From Candidatus Lutibacillus vidarii (GTDB lineage Bacteria > Actinomycetota > Actinomycetes > Actinomycetales > Dermatophilaceae): 64,000 nt of DNA. The notes under the pieces were generated by a model. The model ran no database searches and was not told where the DNA came from. It worked only from the letters and a program-made list of their open reading frames with translations. The position numbers were made by a program, and so were the translations under genes. Below are positions 60,353 through 64,000 of this stretch, one piece after another. The stretch is taken from contig JADKGA010000003.1 of assembly GCA_016717165.1 (NCBI GenBank), forward strand, positions 62,001 through 126,000, in the 5' to 3' direction. The stretch's first letter is position 1, and every line of letters begins with the position of its first letter.

Positions 60353-60956
60353 GCGCCACCCAGCATCGTCGCCAGCCCGCGATCGGCGTATGCCGCTCCA
60401 GGTCGTCCGGCGTCAGCGAGATGACCTGGCCCGAGGACGGTTCGTAGACCGTCAGCGAGGTCACCGGCGCAGCGCCGGGGTCGCCGCCGACCTCGACCGC
60501 GCTGCCGATGACGAGAACGACATGACGCGGCAGCCAGGAGCTGCCGACGAAGAGCACCCCGGGCCGGTCCGGCATTGAGACCTGGTGGAGGGCGGCGAAC
60601 GCCTCGCCGAGAGCGACGCGGGACCACCGCACCCATCGGGTGCGGTACCGCACCCCGGTCGCCACGGCCCCGGACTCCAGCTCGTGCCGCGCACCCCAGG
60701 GCGGGGTGCCAAGCGACCGGGGCCAGGGCAGCTGCAGCCGACCGCCCGGGCCGACCACGGCGTTGGTGCGGCGATGGACCCACCGCTCCTCCGCGGCGAA
60801 CCGGCCGGCAGCACCGTTCGGGTCACCGAGCAGCCCAGCGGCATACCCGGGATCGCGAAGCATCCGGGCAACGACGAGAGCGGCTGACCCACAGGTCACC
60901 GAGCTGCACTGGCGCGGGCCCTGGTCACCGACCCGGAGCCGGAAGGGTTCAGCCAC
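60288..60956 (-). CDS. C39/papain-like cysteine peptidase-type protein
   Basis: A 222-residue protein without signal peptide. RQCSSVTCGSAALVVARML near 15-33 resembles the Gln/Cys helix of C39 and related papain-fold peptidases (oxyanion Gln, Cys nucleophile). A candidate His is in LPRHVVLVIG near 144 and a partner position in VYEPSSGQV near 171, spaced as in the C39 fold. It lies next to ESX-associated genes and 18 bases downstream of clpX on the same strand. Activity and substrate are inferred; it could be an ESX substrate or processing enzyme. Confidence 0.55.
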   Translation of the reverse strand: MAEPFRLRVGDQGPRQCSSVTCGSAALVVARMLRDPGYAAGLLGDPNGAAGRFAAEERWVHRRTNAVVGPGGRLQLPWPRSLGTPPWGARHELESGAVATGVRYRTRWVRWSRVALGEAFAALHQVSMPDRPGVLFVGSSWLPRHVVLVIGSAVEVGGDPGAAPVTSLTVYEPSSGQVISLTPDDLERHTPIAGWRRCWVALIPGQREAGQGPRRPARSDAA

Positions 60957-60974
60957 CCGAGCGTCCGCCCGGGA

Positions 60975-62258
<1,284 letters not shown>

Positions 62259-62421
62259 GTTGCCTCCCGGATTGCTCGCCTGCCCCATCGCGAGGTGACT
62301 GCGTGAACGCTACATGGCCGCACCGACACCTGCCCTCCTATTACACGGGGTCGGTGCCCTCGCGTCGCGTCTGTCCGCTGAGGGCGGAATGCCGTGCGCC
62401 GCCCCGACGAACCGGCTCGGC

Positions 62422-63855
62422 TCACCCAACAACCCGCAGGGTGGCCAGGGTCGGGTCCGCCGCATAGGCGATCCGGGTGCCCGCGGCCCGGGCCGCGCGC
62501 AGCGCCGCGACCACCTCCTCGTCGACCCGCTCCCCCGGGGCAAGGACCGGTATGCCGGGTGGGTATGGCGCCACCAGCTCGGCACAGACCCGCCCGACCG
62601 CCTGGGCTGCCGGGACGACCGCATGCCGAGCGAAGAAGGCCTCCCGCGGGGTGAGGACCTGTTCCGGCTGCCGGGTCCAGACCAGCTGCGGCGTGACCGG
62701 ACGCGCGGCGCCGCGATGGCGCTCGACAGTCCGAGCGAGCAGGTCGGCGAACCCGAGCACGTCCTGGGCCCGGTCGGCCAGGGTGACCATGGCGACGACG
62801 GTGTCCCGGTCGGCCAGCTCGACGGGGTGCCCGGCGGCGACGAGGTCGCGCTCCACCGCGACGCCGTCCGCGCCCGCGCCGGAGAGCCCCACCACGAGCT
62901 TGAGCGGGTCGACGCCTGGTCCCTGGAGCACCGTGAGGCCCTCGACCTGCTCCAGCCTGGCGCGGGCGGCCACCACCGCGTCGAGGGTCGCGCCGAGCAG
63001 CTCGGCGCCCTGGGTCTGGAGCAGCGCCCGGGCCAGGTCGATGCTGGCCAGAACCGCGCCGGAGGGACTGGTTGTCGCGGTCGCCTCGACGGACGCGGCG
63101 AACCGGGCGGGGTCGATCCGTTCCGTCCTGGCCAGGACGATCGCCCCCTGGTTGAGCGCAGTGAGCGCCTTGTGGGCGCTGATCACCAAGGCGTCGGCGC
63201 CCGCGGCGAGCGCGTGCGGCGGAAGGTCGGGGTGGAAGCCGAAGTGCCCGGCCCAGGCGGCGTCGACGACGAGCGGCACCCCGTGCCGGTGGGCGGTGGC
63301 CGCAAGAGCGCCGGTATCGCCATACGTCCCGACATACTGTGGGTCGGTCACCAGGACGGCGACCGCCGACGGGGCGTCCGCGAGTGCACCGGCCACCGCG
63401 TCGGCACTGACCGCGAGCGGGAGCCCGGTGCGCGGGTCGACCGAGGGGGTCACCCAGGTAGGGACGAGGTCGGCCAGGACCAGCCCGAGGAGCATCGAGC
63501 GGTGCAGGGTGCGTCCGACGACGACCCGGTCGCCGGGCCGCCCCACCGTCAGGGCCAGGGCCTGGTTGCCGTGGGTGGACCCGCCGACCGAGAAGCGTGC
63601 GACGTCGGCGCCCCAGGCTCGGGCGGCGAGCTCTTCGGCCTGGTCAAGCACCCCAGAGCTCAGCTTCATCGTGTCTAGGCCGGCATACAGGGGGATGTCA
63701 CCGTCGACGAGCGGCCCGAGCAGGTCGCGACGGTGCTTGTGCCCGGGGATGGTGAACGGGTGCAAAGTGGCGGCCGCGAACCGGAGGAAGGCGTCAAAGA
63801 GCGGGGCCTCGGCCCGCAGCCCCAGGGGGTCCCGGGTCGGCTCGCGCACCGGCAC
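62422..63855 (-). CDS. Orn/Lys/Arg decarboxylase-family PLP enzyme
   Basis: A 477-residue fold-type I PLP enzyme. HPFTIPGHKHRRD opens the catalytic region, SVGGSTHGNQALAL binds the cofactor phosphate, VVDAAWAGHFGFH holds the PLP-interacting Asp, and the Schiff-base Lys is in VISAHKALTALNQG. The C-terminal domain includes PYPPGIPVLAPGE. Substrate (Arg, Lys or Orn) cannot be told from sequence alone. It lacks the receiver-like N-terminal domain of the E. coli inducible enzymes. Confidence 0.88.
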   Translation of the reverse strand: MPVREPTRDPLGLRAEAPLFDAFLRFAAATLHPFTIPGHKHRRDLLGPLVDGDIPLYAGLDTMKLSSGVLDQAEELAARAWGADVARFSVGGSTHGNQALALTVGRPGDRVVVGRTLHRSMLLGLVLADLVPTWVTPSVDPRTGLPLAVSADAVAGALADAPSAVAVLVTDPQYVGTYGDTGALAATAHRHGVPLVVDAAWAGHFGFHPDLPPHALAAGADALVISAHKALTALNQGAIVLARTERIDPARFAASVEATATTSPSGAVLASIDLARALLQTQGAELLGATLDAVVAARARLEQVEGLTVLQGPGVDPLKLVVGLSGAGADGVAVERDLVAAGHPVELADRDTVVAMVTLADRAQDVLGFADLLARTVERHRGAARPVTPQLVWTRQPEQVLTPREAFFARHAVVPAAQAVGRVCAELVAPYPPGIPVLAPGERVDEEVVAALRAARAAGTRIAYAADPTLATLRVVG

Positions 63856-63974
63856 ACCTTTCGTTCACGCCCGACGAGTCGGACAACTTTTCCGAAGTCT
63901 CCGCGATTCGCCAATGGACCGGCGAATGGTCACCTAACCTACTCACCGTCACATCGTGTCTTGGGGGACGTGTC

Positions 63975-64000
63975 GTGAAAGGACGCTTCATGCACGGTTC
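63975..64000 (+). CDS. Start of a gene cut by the right edge
   Basis: GTG 63975 (or ATG 63990 after AAAGGA) opens a frame, VKGRFMHG..., that leaves the window. It is divergent from the decarboxylase gene. The intervening region contains an inverted repeat ATTCGCC/GGCGAAT (63906-63912 and 63921-63927) that could be an operator. Too short to identify. Confidence 0.35.

Overview
The window is high-GC actinobacterial DNA. Conserved gene order in the right half (clpX, valS, rne-rplU-rpmA-obgE-proB-proA, nadD-rsfS-gpgP) and a type VII (ESX) secretion locus fit a Micrococcales organism, probably Intrasporangiaceae-like; the family is an inference from gene order and protein style. The window has two parts with different histories.

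Left part, 1-30460, is accessory DNA. Bases 1-6236 are a patchwork: the start of a possible regulator running off the left edge, four palindromic operator-like sites, an LPXTG surface protein with four apparently identical 273-bp repeats, an IS256-family insertion, and gene fragments (a CU044_5270-like C-terminus, a secreted protein N-terminus, a doubly deleted serine recombinase). Bases 6240-30460 carry the core of an integrative conjugative element: an ArdC-like/metallopeptidase protein, primase-polymerase, DUF2637 protein, ParB-like protein, a VirB8/TcpC-like protein, a wall hydrolase, two DUF6112 proteins, a TrbL/VirB6-like protein, SCO6880 protein, VirB4-like ATPase, VirD4-like coupling ATPase, SSB and a large serine recombinase. 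The recombinase frame reads without a stop through the tRNA-Ala(GGC) gene and into the chromosome, so that tRNA marks the right junction. The left end and a relaxase were not found. Three inserts interrupt the backbone: a three-gene tyrosine-recombinase module (about 13927-17235), a CX5R phosphatase gene, and a reverse-oriented CHAT-domain gene.

Right part, 30461-64000, is chromosome. gpgP-like, rsfS and nadD are followed by a glycosyltransferase/methyltransferase pair, proA, an 836-bp gap filled by tandem repeats (41 bp and a 16-unit 28-bp array), proB, obgE, rpmA, rplU and rne. An ESX locus then sits between rne and clpX: eccC and two WXG100 genes leftward, eccD and eccB rightward, followed by valS, a DUF4129/MoxR/DUF58 operon, more WXG100-like genes and a cysteine-protease-like protein. 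folC and ndk, usually found between valS and rne, are absent here, and valS is inverted relative to rne.

The most unusual signal is an octamer, GTATGCCG/CGGCATAC. I find 23 copies in the 33.5 kb of chromosome and none in the 30.4 kb of mobile DNA, often at the cost of codons uncommon in such a genome.
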